Positions 13,761-27,200 of a stretch of DNA of 64,000 nucleotides are shown piece by piece. The position numbers and the translations under genes are program-made. The stretch covers positions 55,110,539 through 55,174,538 of the forward strand of contig CM047431.1 in NCBI GenBank assembly GCA_026168455.1, given 5' to 3'. The notes below the pieces were generated by a model. It ran no database searches. It was given only the letters and a program-made list of their open reading frames with translations, and was not told where the DNA came from. The first letter of the stretch is position 1. Every line of letters begins with the position of its first letter. The DNA comes from Theocolax elegans (taxonomy: Eukaryota; Arthropoda; Insecta; Hymenoptera; Cerocephalidae).

Positions 13761-15981
13761 TCTTTACGTAAATTTTTATGTTTAGAAGTTAAAGCGTACT
13801 CTTTTGAGTTCTATAAGTCTAAATATAACAGGAAGATAGCTAATACGAATACGAAAGCTTGTTGGCGATAGCATTTAGTAAAATAATACGATTAATTTGT
13901 TAAACAAATGTACCGGATTGCCCAAATTCGTGTCTAAAATAATGTTCAATAGTTTAAAATAAATACTCGATGATCGTAGGACTTTTACTAATAAGAGTTA
14001 ATATATTTTAAAAGTAAAGGAGTGGAAGCAAGTGATAATCCATTTATGCTCGAAAGCTCGAGACAGATTGACAAATCGTTTGGGTCAGATTTTGAAAGTG
14101 AACGCGGCTATAAGTTTCAACGTCGGTCGTGAGCCTAAGAGACACCAAGTCATATAATCTAAGCGTCCAGGAGAAGAGAACGAAGACGGACCGTGGTATA
14201 CGACAAATTGATTACCACCGCATCAGTTCTCCTCCTCCTCCTCCTCCTCCTCTTGGTGGTGGTTCTCGCGCTTTCAAGTCCGTTTTGCGCAACTCTAAAT
14301 AACCGGTGAATGCAGTCGCGCAGGATCGCGTTGCAAGTGGTGTGCCAAGTAATTAAAAGTGACGAATAGCCTTTGATTACGCGCTCTAGTCCCTAACCTA
14401 ATTAAGGTATAAGGTTCGTTATACTTGAATCTCGGTACCACCAATTCATTTTTTACGCGATAATTGACTAAACGTAAACTAAGCTTATATTATCACCTTT
14501 TTTGGGTTATATCCACTCGTTATTCTTCAAATTCACTTAGAAGGTTACGCGCGTAGAACTTATTTTTCAAGTGAGTAATTTCCGAAAATGAAAAAACCAA
14601 TGCGATGCACATAGTTTTTTTTTCATTCGAACAGGAGAACATACATTCGACGTGTAATAAATGTTTTAAAATATTTGTAAATTTAAGCGCAACTATTATC
14701 CACTTATTATGTGCAATGATCACTAATTGGTACGAATTCCTCCGTTTTATTCGAAATCGTAAACTGTATATTATGATTTACCTGATCAGCCTTTCAATTT
14801 CGTGCGCGCCAGTAAAACGAAGTATATATTTACGAGGTGCTTACCTGAAAAACAAAAAGAAAGATTTATTAAATATAATCATCCGAATATATGTGTATCT
14901 TTTGACAAGATCGCGCATACTCGATATAATGTAAAATTCCTTGTATATTATTTTTTTTTGTTATTTAAAAAACGACGCGTAATCACGCGCGCTCACGTTC
15001 AATTTATCAGAAAGACAAGTGCGCATAATGGACAAAAGGCTGTCCAAGAATATAAGGCGTGTGTAATCGTGTTTTATACGCCGTATGTACACTAGAGAGA
15101 AATGTCTCATGAATTTATGAAATTTCCATTGTCTTATCGTAAAATAGCTCGTAAATTAAAGCGTCCTTGGTGTCATCGGCGTCGTCGTCCACCAAACGCG
15201 AAAAACTGGTCGAGCAACCGGGCAAGCAACCAAGCAAGCAAGCGAGCAAGCGCGCTTAATAAACTATAAAAACTCTTCATAAAACAGGAATGTTGGGCTT
15301 TATGAAGAGCACATTGGTAAGAAGGAAGAGAGGGAGAAAAGGTGTCGCCAAATCGGGAAAAGAGATTTGCTCAGGCTTCAAAGTGCAATTCTGTGTCCTC
15401 TTAGCGAATTGGAAAATGGCTTTCACCATCTTCATTTTTTCATTTTTTTCCCCCTTTTGCTGTTTCCTTTTCCTAGGTTCCCTTTAAACACGCTTCGTTT
15501 GTGTATTTCTCCCCGGACTGTCACCTCGATGCATCTTTCGCTTTGAGCGTCAAGTATAGTCAAAAAGTTTCGTGTTTAGAATCACGATAAACCTGCAGGG
15601 TAACGTCGAGTGCTTTTTAATACTTATTCTTATTTATGTGCCTTTTAGGATGCAAATAATTAAAAATCTTATTCGCTCAACATTTCTCAAGTTAATTTTT
15701 TCATTAAATCTAACAGCCGATCGCGTACGTTATTAATATTGTTTATCTAGCGAGTGATGTATACCTACGTTGTGTAACAAATATCACGATATTAAATGGT
15801 AGTCTCGGTACCAAATTTTATAAAAAAAAAAAGAAGCAGAATTGTATGTGTGTATATAAAATCCTGCGTTGCGCAAACCTCGAGTAAAGAATGAACTTTC
15901 TCAAAGAATTCACGCCTCGACGATTTTCCATCTCTGTCAGCTCGAATTTCCGTACGTCTTCTTTCTCGTCTAGTTGTACAC

Positions 15982-16025
<44 letters not shown>

Positions 16026-16850
16026 ACATGCATATATTAGGAAGAAAAAGAAAATTTCATCCTAGCGTTTTGATCGGTCGATGATCGATAAATAATCGCT
16101 TTTAAAATGAAAATGCGTAATTGCATAGCTGTGGAGGTGAGACGTATCAGGAATTGAGAATAGATCTCCGTCTCTCTACATCTTCTTGATATTAGAAAAC
16201 AAGGGGTATTATATATTACGACAAATTGCGGAGGCGTTTGCATCAAGCGATAAAATCTATTGATTTATTATAAAAACTCGCCTCGGTTTTCTGGTATTCA
16301 GCGTGTAAAGGCGGGATCCACGTTGTGTCGATGCATTCCAACCAAGTGAAATTGCACTGTGTTATTGCTCCTTATGACTTTTCTATATTCTCTTTCGCTT
16401 TCATTTCGATTTTTTATTTAAATGTTTAGCATTTTTTATTATTCAGAGTAGGTAGCTAGCGTCTTAACGACGCGAAGTGTGTGGGTATTTTTATATATAT
16501 GTATATATATACGGGATTTACATTCATATTCCTCCGTTCGTAAGTGATTTATTGAATATTATAATTACGAAGTCAAAGCGTATACAATTTTAATAATTTA
16601 ACCACAGCTATAGGAGTTTTCTTTTTAATCGAAACGTATTAAATTCTTCATGGGTGTATATGCATCGTGATTATACACATTTACCTAGAGATTTTACTAC
16701 TTAGCATTGTGTTCATTACGTTTTACAATGATGTAACGATTATACATCATCAAGTTAAATATAAATGTTACTTGTAAGTTTAGGCTCTTATCGACAAAAT
16801 ATTAACGTGTGTACGCAAAAAAGGATACTTAAACAATTTTAGATCCAATA
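13760..16850. other. Non-genic DNA with microsatellites
   Basis: Contains a CTC trinucleotide tract at about 14229-14252, a GCAA-type tract at about 15222-15260 and (TA)n at 15991-16021. Open frames between 14.5 and 16.2 kb are all under 110 codons and unrecognised. Confidence 0.5.
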
Positions 16851-17290
16851 AGTATAAATTTTGTTTCGATTTATCAAATATAAGAAAATTAAAATTTTTT
16901 ACTTCTGGGTATACACTACTATGTAGTAGAAGCTTATAAAGTAAATTTTGTAATTTTCAAAAGTATAAAGTTTCGTTCCGTCATTTGAAAAACGTAAAAA
17001 AATCTAATTTTACCATTGAAAAGTATAAAACTTTAAGTGTCTAATTTTGTAAAGTATGAACTTTAAAATGACTACTTTAATAAAAGTATAAAATCTCATA
17101 GTTTTGGAATAGAATAATCAAGCTTCTTAGAACTAGGTGTTATTTCTTTCTTTCAGTTATCGTAATATCATTCGAAATAAGAAATTTTATTCTCTACACT
17201 GTTAACATATATTTAAATGTATGCTTTTGTACATTGAAAACTTTGGCTTTTATAATTTTCAAAAGTAAACACATCGATTCAAACTCGGGT
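16850..17290. repeat. AT-rich tract with recurring TTTTCAAAAGTATAAAG motif
   Basis: Contains TTTTCAAAAGTATAAAGTTT near 16955, GAAAAGTATAAAACTTT near 17025, AAAGTATGAACTTT and TTTTCAAAAGTAAAC. It is the clearest example of the recurring tract and directly precedes the inverted-repeat element starting at 17380. Confidence 0.4.
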
Positions 17291-17379
17291 GAAACCGATA
17301 TTTTTAAGATAATTGTCTGTAAAATAAATTCTAATAACTTTTAAATGACAAATTTCTTAATGGTACTGTGAAATCCATA

Positions 17380-18283
17380 CTCTGAGAAAAATGTTATAAT
17401 AAAATTTGCAATATTTTTAATAAAAAATACTGTATTTTATAATAATTGCTTGATATATTTGCATTATGAGAAATTTTTGTAATATTTTTAATAAACATTG
17501 TTATTAGCATAATAAAAAGTACCAAAAGTATGATTTGAATTTATCAATTGAATTTTATAAAAATTTACTAAATCATGAAGTACAAAAATTGTAATTCAGG
17601 GAACAAATTTTTACACAATAAACAATATCTTGATATGTTTTTACTTTGTCTTGTAGTAAAATTTCTTATTAAAAATAATAAAATTTGTCATGTCAATAAT
17701 AAAATTGGTACGTAGGGGAAAGAAACCATTTCTACATAACCTCCAAGTATTACAGTCTATATTATCATCAATTACGGATAAATAAATTTCATTTTTTACT
17801 TTATCTTAAAGGGATAATGTGTAATTAATAAGAAAGATTAATAAATGTAATAAACAAAAAGTGCAAGTTTTTGCAAATCTCAAGAATGCGTTTGAAGACA
17901 ATTCGAATTAACCGAAATAAAGTTACCCGGTGACGCAAAATTTCGGTTTTTTTTCTGTTGATTTTCATATATTTGATGCGTGTTTCAAATTGTAATAAAT
18001 AAAGTAAATAATATTAAAATAAATGTATATAACGGATGTCAATATATAAACAGATGAAAATAGAATTTTATTTTTAATTCGTCTCTTTCTCGACATAATA
18101 AAAATTCTTATGTTTTGTAATAAAATTTGCTACGTCAACATAGTAAAATTTGTACGTTTCAAATTTTACTGCGAAACATAGCAATTTTGACTAAAGGTAC
18201 AGTATGTCCATTGATTACTATGTTTTTATAGTAATTTTTATTAGAATTATAAATAATTTTTATTATACATTTTTCTCAATGTA
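17380..18283. mobile_element. Non-autonomous element A, TACNNTGAGAAAAATG inverted termini
   Basis: The left end reads TACTCTGAGAAAAATG; the reverse complement of the right end reads TACATTGAGAAAAATG, and the two continue as near-matching (T)ATAATAAAA. The element is about 904 bp. Internally a word like AATAAAATTTG(C/T) plus A(C/T)GTCAA recurs near both ends (17394, 17679, 18119). No transposase frame is visible. The terminal pattern resembles elements at 41.4, 43.7, 56.5 and 61.5 kb, so I treat it as a member of the same terminal-repeat group. No clear target-site duplication was identified. Confidence 0.55.
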
Positions 18284-19090
18284 GATATGCGAGATAAATA
18301 AAATGAAAATAGTAAAACATAGAAGTTTCTACCTATTTGCGTGGGATTTTTAAAGTTAAGTGGTTATAGAGCGTATAGTTGAACACCGATGAACATATTT
18401 AACGTTAATGATCGATCAAACCATATATCGTATAATATTGTTCAAAGTAAACTACACCGCAAACTATACGTTTCAATGAGAATGTGTCATCGATATATCG
18501 AGGTATATGGTTTCGTATATAGAGAGATAAATAGGAGGAGAATCTCGCGGTAAACCGATAGCAAATAGTATATAGTGAACCCGTTGTAAAATCATTGAAA
18601 TGTCTCGCGTGCATCGGGAAATCCCGGTCGGTTGTAACGGAAGAGAGGAGGCCCCCCCTCCTCCTCTGAATCTCCTCGCAAATCCGGGTGTTTGCCGTAA
18701 GAACAACAATCTTGTACGAAAACGATAAGTTTAGTGTAAAATCAATAACCTTAGGACGGTATTGGAATAACAATCCCCATCGCAGCCCAAGTAAATCCCC
18801 GCACCGTTATATAACTCCGGTGTACACACAACTTGGTGTGTAGGTACTGCCGGTGGTGGTGTATATAACTTGGAGAGTTACTCTTTCGAGTCGAGAAATC
18901 ATGAAAACGATCCATCTGCCCGGCTCTTGCCCTATACCAACCTCAACGCCCGTAAAATTCTTCGGCAGTTGTCGTGTCTCCGAGTCCCTGTACGCTCTAC
19001 GTATACTCGCGACAACTTCTCATACTCGCAAGCTTGAACTCTCTCCTACAGTCGTAAAAGGATGCGAGACCAGGGCGTCTGTCGGCTTCT
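18284..19090. other. Non-genic DNA; short GC-richer open frame downstream of a TATA-like sequence
   Basis: A TATATAA-type sequence lies near 18861. An ATG at 18901 opens a 63-codon frame ending at 19092 whose composition is less AT-rich than its surroundings. The encoded peptide matches nothing I recognise and has no membrane or signal feature. The promoter-like arrangement may be chance. Confidence 0.3.
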
Positions 19091-19092
19091 GA

Positions 19093-19094
<2 letters not shown>

Positions 19095-19128
<34 letters not shown>
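19095..19128 (+). repeat. (CT)n microsatellite
   Basis: An uninterrupted CT dinucleotide run, followed by a C/T-rich stretch to about 19158. It creates artificial Ser-Leu and Arg-Glu frames on the two strands. Confidence 0.9.
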
Positions 19129-19132
<4 letters not shown>

Positions 19133-19912
19133 CCTTCCTCCTTCTCTTTTCCTCCTCTCGTTTAAGCTTTCCATTTGCACGTTTGGTGCTTTCGTCCGGG
19201 CTCCCTTTCCGCACCGATGGCTTTTCCTACCAACCCAACGGAATATTGCTCTTTTAATTGACACTACCTTCTCTCGCATTCTTTCATTTACTTTTTTTCA
19301 TTTCATTTTTATTTTGTCATTTCGTTTCTTTTTTTTCAAAACGTCGAGTGGGACGATTTTCAAAAGATAAATAAAACAGTTATATCATTGTAAATTATTT
19401 ATTTATAGAAGACTTTGTCAACTATCCCGTAAGAGAAAGAGACTCGGGTTAATATTTCTTGAGTACTTTTTATTTGCATCGTGCTTGTATTGGAATGAAA
19501 AATATACGTAATAAAGTATTATGGTTTTCTATAATATTCAGTATATCGCTGCTTTAATACTTACTACTACAGAGGCGCGAAAATGTAATTTCAATAAACG
19601 CACAGAGAAAAAAAAGCTTAATTATGTTATTATGTATAATTCAAACAAAAGGTGACAATGATAATGGAGTATAAACCGGAACCGGTTAGAATTGAAGATA
19701 CAACAGGAAACAATCCAGCATTAGGAAAATTATTCGGGGAATTCAGGTCCAACGAAATCCAAATTGAAAGCAGTTCCGACACCTGAAGAAGGAAGGTAGA
19801 GAGAAAGAGAGAGAGAGGTGAATGATGAGGAAGGGGGTCTCTATAAAGCCACCGCAATGATTTTCATTTAGCTTTCGATATCCCGGGCCACCTCTTCGCT
19901 TGGCAAGAAGGA

Positions 19913-19985
19913 CGGAAGGAAGGAAGGAAGGAAGGAAGGAAGGAAGGAAGGTAGGATGGATGGATGGATGGATGGATGGATGGAA
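19913..19985 (+). repeat. Compound (GGAA)n-(TGGA)n microsatellite
   Basis: About nine GGAA units pass into about seven TGGA units. On the minus strand this produces the Pro-Ser and Ile-His-Pro-Ser repeats of otherwise meaningless frames. Confidence 0.9.
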
Positions 19986-20174
19986 GGAGTAGAGAGGGAG
20001 TGGGTGAGCGCAACTAAATTCAAATTCCGGTGGTGGTGGTGCTGGTACACCACCCAGCCCCGGTCTTTCAAAAGCCATGTCTCTTTCTTTACGAGCCATC
20101 TGCCTCTCCCCCGTTCCTCCGGCCTTGCTTTATCAGCTCGCGGAATAAAGGATCGTAGCGTGTAGTGCTGGGGG

Positions 20175-20175
20175 C

Positions 20176-20206
<31 letters not shown>

Positions 20207-20249
20207 CTGGTAGTGGTGGTGGTGGTGGTGGTGGTGGTGGTGGTGGTGC
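20175..20249 (+). repeat. (CTG)n and (GGT)n triplet microsatellites
   Basis: Roughly ten CTG units (20175-20203) are followed by about thirteen GGT units (20211-20249). The minus strand would read as Gln and His runs in one frame, but a TAG stop lies immediately upstream and no start precedes them, so a coding interpretation is not supported. Confidence 0.9.
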
Positions 20250-20573
20250 TACTGCTACTGCACCGAGGGATAAAAATAAAAGTTGGCCCGTAAAACTAAA
20301 GCGCAAGCTCTGACAATTTCGATTTTAGTGGCGCCTGCCAGCCCCGCTCACCCTCACCCTCCTCCTCGCGACCCCCCTCGCCCGACCCTTCCACGCGGCT
20401 TAAGCTCCCTGGGCCGGGCTCACCTGCGAGCGCGGCGCGCTCCCGTTCGCTAGGGGCCACTAAAATTTTATCCCTCCTCCACCTACCTACGCGTTTCGTC
20501 CTCCCGGTTTTTACCCCTCCCCGCTGTACGCGCACCCACGCACTCGCTCGCTCACACAACTCTGTGAATCTCG

Positions 20574-20599
20574 CCCCCCCCCCTCCCCCCCTCTCCCCC
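20574..20599 (-). other. G-quadruplex motif on the minus strand (C-tracts on plus)
   Basis: C10, C7 and C5 runs separated by single T or TCT form, on the minus strand, closely spaced G-runs that satisfy a quadruplex pattern. It lies in the GC-rich block. Confidence 0.6.
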
Positions 20600-21186
20600 T
20601 CCGAGCCTGCGTTTTCCTTCTGCTGCCTTCTCCGACACCCACGGACGGCTTCTCTTTGCCACCTTTTCTTTTCCTTCCTTCCTTGCTCCTTGCTTCCTTC
20701 CCTCCTGCCACCTTCTTTTTCTCTATTCCCAAGATTACTGATAATGAATTTTTCTTCCTTCTTTTTCGACTATGGCTAGATGCATATATATTTTATCATA
20801 TTATTCCCTACCCCTCTACACGAATTGAAACTGACGTTCTATTGAATACGTAAACTCATACCGGTAAGCTAATGTTGTTGTACCTCTCGATTTTTAAATA
20901 ATTCTATCGATCTCTTAAACAACGAAGTAAAAGTGCTTATTACTGGTGAACCATGCAAAGTTTTATTGAATTCATTAAAATGTCTTTGAAGAACAAAACT
21001 TTTAAATCAAATTAAATGAACATTTTTTTAAAAATAAAGCTGACTTTGATATTCATTTGTATATTTATATATTTATTTATTAATTTCAATAGATATTTTT
21101 GCCAAGTACAATTGGCTGATAATTTAAAAAGATAGATAGTGACCATACGATTTGTCGCTGAAAAATGAAAGAGAAAAGAAACGTGT

Positions 21187-21188
<2 letters not shown>

Positions 21189-21221
<33 letters not shown>
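21189..21221 (+). repeat. (CA)n microsatellite
   Basis: An uninterrupted CA dinucleotide run of about 33 bp. Confidence 0.9.
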
Positions 21222-21225
<4 letters not shown>

Positions 21226-21499
21226 CGTGTGATAAGTAAAACCGATCGAAAAGTAGAAGAGGCGTAATCGTCATTTGAAAGGTTCGATTCGTTGATATTT
21301 ACAAGTTTTACCGAGAGCCGCAGGTTGTACACGAGTGTGCAGGGGTGGGTTGTTTTTGTTACGGTAGGCTGCGTTGCAATTTGAGTTAATGCAATAAAAC
21401 GAGGAAAGCTGTAGGACACCTGGCCGAGCAAGTTTTCGTACGCGTGTACGCACTGATACAGGGACACGCAGCGAGTGTGTACATACGTGAAAGTTTATT

Positions 21500-21535
21500 G
21501 TCGTCGTCCTCGTCGTCGTCGTCGTCGTCCGTCGT
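21500..21535 (+). repeat. (GTC)n-type trinucleotide microsatellite
   Basis: GTC/TCG triplets with two interruptions, giving a poly-Ser frame that is not a gene. Confidence 0.85.
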
Positions 21536-23849
21536 TGGGTTGACTGAGGGGTCGGTCTACTATAAACGGGAATCGAGGCATTTAAGATGGCCGGCTTACG
21601 ATTGTTGGGTGGACGAGGGCGATATATGATTCCCGGGGACTACGGTCATAATGATAAGTATGCTTTTACAGCTCCCCCGTTTTACCTCCGCACCCATCTG
21701 TTATGATGGGGTTGGGCTTCCTGCGTACAGAGAGACCGAACCTTGCGAAAATTTTAGGACTCTGTATAAACCGTTCGGTTCGTTGGATTTTCAACCTATA
21801 CGACTGATTAAAATACCGCGGTGTATGAATTTAATGTTTGAAACGTCCACGTGTATTTGTATATAAACCTCTGTAATCGCTTTATCAGAAAATGTACGTA
21901 GACGTACACGTATATACACATATGTATATATACCTTGACGTGGAATAAAGGGTTCGTTTTCGATCCATCCAACCATGAATTTCCGTTCATTCGATTCGAC
22001 GAATTTTACTTATGGATAGCGTATACTCTGTGCTTTTTTTTGTCCAAGTCTTTTTGATTACATATACTTTGCTTTCCCAAATAAAGTATACTTTGTTAAA
22101 ATATTTTTATTTTACATTATTTTAGAACTGAGAAACGTGCACATATATAGCATCTAACACGGTATCTTAATACATATATAATAATAATTTATTGCAACAA
22201 TTTTTTTTTAACAAAACTCGAATTAGTTTCGTATTCGGCATTTAAAAAAAAGTTTCGATATAGACATATAAGTTCCAGAATATCCTTCACCTCAAACTAA
22301 AGAGATTCAAATTCGAATGAAAAATTCTATAATAGTACTTACTATATCCGTCTAAAATTAACGTAACACCACTATTATAAATCGTTCTGAACCCAAAATT
22401 GTACAAATTCGCGTTTAACGACAAGAGTATGAAAAGTACGTCTAATTTACTGTCAGAATCATATTGAAATTCATTGTACATTATTTATTCGTGAATAATA
22501 TTATAATAATTAGATTATATATCGAAATCCGGTACGCCACCGGCATTAATCAATTAAATGTTTAGCTTAATTATCTAATTACACAGAACGCCAATATTCC
22601 AGATTATAATGCACATCGGTGAGCTCGAAATTTCGATACGCGCATAGTTTTTTTTATACAACAAGAATGGTTAAACATAACATTTCCACGAAAATATAAA
22701 ATATAAACCCAGGATGTAGGTGTAAAAATGCTAGGAATAAAAAATTTAAAATACAATATTTTTAATTAACTAGCGCTATACGCGAAATTTCATTCGACAA
22801 AATTTATGAAACGGTGTAAAAAATTCAACGCTTCTCTGTAGAGTCAAGTTCGGAAAAGACAGAGGGCGAGACGCAGTCACGATTTCGCTCTTCTTGCTTA
22901 GTAGGGGAAGAAAAGCGAGATGACGGTTCTTCCTTTCTTTCTCTCTTCTCTCTTTCTCCCTCTCTCTGGTTCGCTCGCGAAGTTTGGATGAAAATGGTCG
23001 AGGTGTCTCTCTCCGAATTACGGGTCCGTCGCTAATTTACGCGCACCCGTAAAGTGCATTCCACCGAGAGGAGTTGGATGAGAAAGACAGACGGATTTTC
23101 GGGACGCTGACGATCCGGAAGTGTCATAATTGGATCCTTTTATTTTATTGCCTTTTTCTTCTTCTGCTTCTTCCACCTTCTTCTTCTCCTGCATTATAAG
23201 CATCAAGATTTCACGAAAAATACGACCTCTTTTTTTAATAACCAAGGATTTATAGTGCTTACACATTTTTAATATTATAAATTAAGCAATACTTTGAAAT
23301 TATTTCGAGTTTTAAAAAAACTGTTTTTAAACATTTGTATTTAAGTTTTTTTATAATTTTTTTATCAATTTATACTCTTGTTCCTAATTTTACTTTTAAC
23401 TGATTCAATATTACTTTATGAAATATTTCACGTGAAAACTTAAAAATCAATATACAGAAAAAAAAATATATTGATTTAAATAAAATATTTAATTAGAATG
23501 AATAAATATTTTACAGATTGAAGAAGAAAATTATTTGTTTCAAATAAAGTTACAGTTATGAAACTAAATATTTATTCAATTTAAGTTCCATATAGATCGG
23601 AATAAACCCCACTCTTACAATGTATACGTAAGGAAACGATAATTAAAAAACTGAAAATAATAAATAACAATATAATACGCATAAATCAGCAATCTATATA
23701 TGAATAATTATTGGATCGGAAATTGTTAGTTTTCTCGTATCGTGATGGTTTTAATTATTAGTAAGGCATCATTTATATATATTTATATTTTATTAATACG
23801 AGGTTAAGCTTATTTAAACTTAAGGAGATGCAATAGCCAAATTGCAGGG

Positions 23850-24200
23850 ATCTACTTTTACAAACTAAAAAATTTTCTGCAAATATCAAACTAAAAATCT
23901 GGAAAAATTCATACGTGATACTTGAGTAATATATAAGAACCTGACAGAGATTTTTTGTAAATAATTAATTTTAAATTAACTGAAAATTAATAACCACTTT
24001 TCGTCGGTTAACGTTTAGGTGTAAAATTGATCCTTGCGGCTGCACGAAACTCTCAATCAGTTAGCAATAACAAATTTTGAAAAAAAATCATACGTAGTAT
24101 TCAAAGCAAGTAAAAGTGCGTTACAGAGAGATTTTTTGGAAAAAGTCAACCCTTTATTAATTAAAAAATAAACAAGAATTCCAATTTTTTGGTCTCACAT
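23850..24200 (+). repeat. Dimer of a ~180-bp degenerate repeat (locus 1)
   Basis: Two related segments share the word series AAAAATCTGGAAAAATTC/ATACG, a spacer of about 35-45 bp, then CTGACAGAGATTTTTT or GTTACAGAGAGATTTTTT. The ATACG landmark is at 23911 and again at 24090, a spacing of 179 bp. The same series occurs as a second dimer at 38.54-38.83 kb with 180-bp spacing. Divergence is high, so this is an old tandem repeat fragment. Confidence 0.5.
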
Positions 24201-27200
24201 TTCCTTACACTTATAGAAGATGTAATAACTCTCTCGTATAATGTCGTGATTTCTCGCCTAAACGCAATCGATCAGAAACGCACATGGACTAGATATCTCG
24301 TCATGACATTTTTTTTTTAAAACTTTTGATGTATTCACTTTTATGACACTTGTTATACTTCGCTAATTAAACCTTAAGAGTATACCTCTCTAATTAAATT
24401 GAATTAAATTCTAGGTATATCTTCACAATTTTCTTTTCAATTTTCATTTAAAAAGTCATGAAAATTCATGAAAATTTCACGAAATATTTTGAGATAAACA
24501 AGTTTCCGAAATGTACAGAAAAAATGCTCAAATCAATTTCGAAAATACTCGGAGGTTTTCTGGGGTCGAACAAAACAAATATGTTATCAGAATTTTTAAA
24601 TTCAATATGGCATATACAAAATAGCGGACATGTACTCTTAATTTTACAAAAATACATGATTGAATATAATTGAAAAATCATACTCTGAGACCTTTGAGGT
24701 TGTGGATAACGAAGACAATAATCAGAATTCCAGTATTTAAATTTTTTAAGTTTCCATATTGAATTTCTAACTTTACATTTTTGTTATAAGCGACCTTAAT
24801 AACCCCACAGTATGACTTTTTGCTTTGTTTTACATATTTTTATAAAATCAAGCCGCTGTTTTGAATTTCAAAATTTTTATTGCAAATTCATTTACAACGA
24901 TCACAAACACATTTTAATGAATGGTTGATCTAAAAACATATGCATTTTGGAGTATCAAAAGTTATAAAAATCCATACACAGGGGGGTTAAAAGTAAATAA
25001 ATTGACTTTCACGTGGGATGTTAATAAAAAGAGCTGTCATCTCTTCGACTTGGGCTTTAAATAATTAAACCTGAAATCTCGTATAAATAATCCAGATTTA
25101 TTAATGTCGCGAGTTTGTGCAACTGTGTGTATGTGTATACGCGCGATCCTTAATTATTTACTTTTCCACTTAAGTCAAAACGAGATTCGGAAACAAAGTT
25201 CAAGAGATTATACGTTGAAATATAGAGTAGGAGAGCTTAAGTGTCAACAAAAATAAGCTAATTAAATGTAAGTGCTTTGGACGCCAGTATCAACTTCTTT
25301 CCACCTCCTCTTCCCTCCCCTCTCTTTCTCTCCCACCTTTGCTCTTTTAGATTACATTTCAGGGATTTTAAAACTGAGAAATGCAGATTCTGCGCCAATC
25401 TAACTTGACGCTCGTAAACGAGGAAAGCCAACTTTTCTACGCTGTGATATTTTACTTTTTTTTCGAATATGACTGAGACTAGTTATGTTATCTCGAGTAT
25501 TGTACAACGAAGAGTAATTTTTATTACGTATAAAAATCACACATTTTTTATTTCGTATTACGTAGTCTATTTGCAGTATCACCAATTTCATATTCAATAA
25601 ATGAATATACACTTGTTTGTAAACATCGACGCACAATTTACATTCGTTTGTCAAAGGGAAAGTTGAAATTCAGCACAACTACTTACTCGAAGAAATATCT
25701 CTTATTAGTCAAACTAATTTAAATTTTAAATAAAAAAATAGATTATTTAAAAGTACCGTATAATAGAGAAATTGTCTAAATGCAAATTTTTTTTTTGATC
25801 AATTGCGTTACGTGTATAATAATGTGATTAAGAATCAAATCCCCAATATCTCTATTGTTCTCTGCGTGCGATCAATAACTATTGATTTGCGGCATTCAAA
25901 TGTATGTTTACATTATTGCGATCGATATCTCGCATACCTTTTTTCGAACCAGATTGACGAATATTTATTTCGCCCTCTGAATTAAAAAAAAAATTCTTTC
26001 GCAAGCTTATCCAGATTATAAGTACAATAGTGTTTTATTTATTCAATAGCCTTCAGGCCATTTTTGTTCTCTCATGCATCGCTTTCGAATTGAAAAAAAG
26101 CCCTTGTTTAATATGATAATTTAAGTGTATGATGTTTGTATATCACGTTTTAATTTTGATCGTACAGTATGTAAATAATCGAGATTCCGAGCAATGTATT
26201 CAGTTCGACGATGTTGATTACAATTTTAACTTTTGAAAGCCAATTCAGTGAAATTATATAATTAACAGTTGGAATAAAAAAAAGGTATATCAAAAATTTA
26301 TAGATTTTGATTTGAAAGATTATTCACCGGAGACTTATCAAAGATATCATTTTTGATTACGTATTGGTCCGTACAGGAGGAGTTACGAAATCGGTTTTAA
26401 ACGATTCCATAAGGAACAATAACGAACGATAAATCAATAAGTGAAAGTTGTATTGTTCAATAAAATTAGTGCGTCTATTAAAAAGTAGTTTACCAGCTGT
26501 CTTGTAATTCGCTTCAACAAAAATAATCATTTATATTCATAAACGTTTTTATTATTATCGTTATTGAAAAGAAAAGAGGAAAATTCTCAGAACTCGCATC
26601 AATATATATATATATACGTATTTTTTAATACATACAATTTGTATTAAATATAATTTAAAATTTAAATAATTGATTGCGAATAAGTTAAAAGGTTTTTGTT
26701 TCTATAAAAACTATATTATAGAAGTATTTTGAAATTCTGTTGTAAAGTTTGACAAAGTTTCACATTAATGGTAACCTTTGGAAAGTTTTAAACTTTACAG
26801 CGCAAGAATTGTTCGAAACTTTCGGTAGAAAATTACTTTCACTATATAAAAGATGTATTTCCAAAGTTTCATACTTATTTTACTAACAATATCTTTTGTT
26901 TTTTTTAGTACATCTATAGAAAAGTTCCATTTGTAATTTTGTACGTTACAAAATCATTTTGCAGTTTCTCAATACATTTAGTTTTCTCCACTTTGTCGCG
27001 CACAAAAATGAATACATTTTAATACGATGGTTAAGGAAAAAAAAACCGCCTCGAATTCGTCAACAATATTTTCTATACAGACGAATAATTTATTGTTCAC
27101 TTCGCGCTGAGTACGCGAGCTAGGGGGAAAAAATAGAAGAAAAATCAATTACAACTATGAGTATTCAGTGCGGTAAAACAAAAATCCGAGGTTACCACAA

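Larger units (their letters stand above)
20020..20720. promoter_or_regulatory. GC-rich, pyrimidine-rich block (possible promoter or noncoding exon region)
   Basis: This is the most GC-rich stretch of the window, with CTG and GGT triplet runs, dense CpG around 20330-20450 and C-tracts at 20574-20599. On the minus strand GCTCGCAG followed by GTGAGC (about 20418-20431) matches a 5' splice-donor consensus. No recognisable coding exon is present. A promoter or first noncoding exon is possible, but composition alone could explain it. Confidence 0.25.
20721..23849. other. Non-genic DNA with microsatellites
   Basis: Contains (CA)n at 21189-21221 and a GTC/TCG triplet tract at 21500-21535, plus a C/T-rich patch near 22930-22970. 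Open frames are short; those over the CA run encode Cys-Val repeats and are artefacts. Confidence 0.5.

Noticed and set aside
19868..20249. Possible His/Gln-rich exon on the minus strand
   Set aside because: A TAG stop directly precedes the His run in that frame, no start or acceptor supports it, and the repeats are plain microsatellites.
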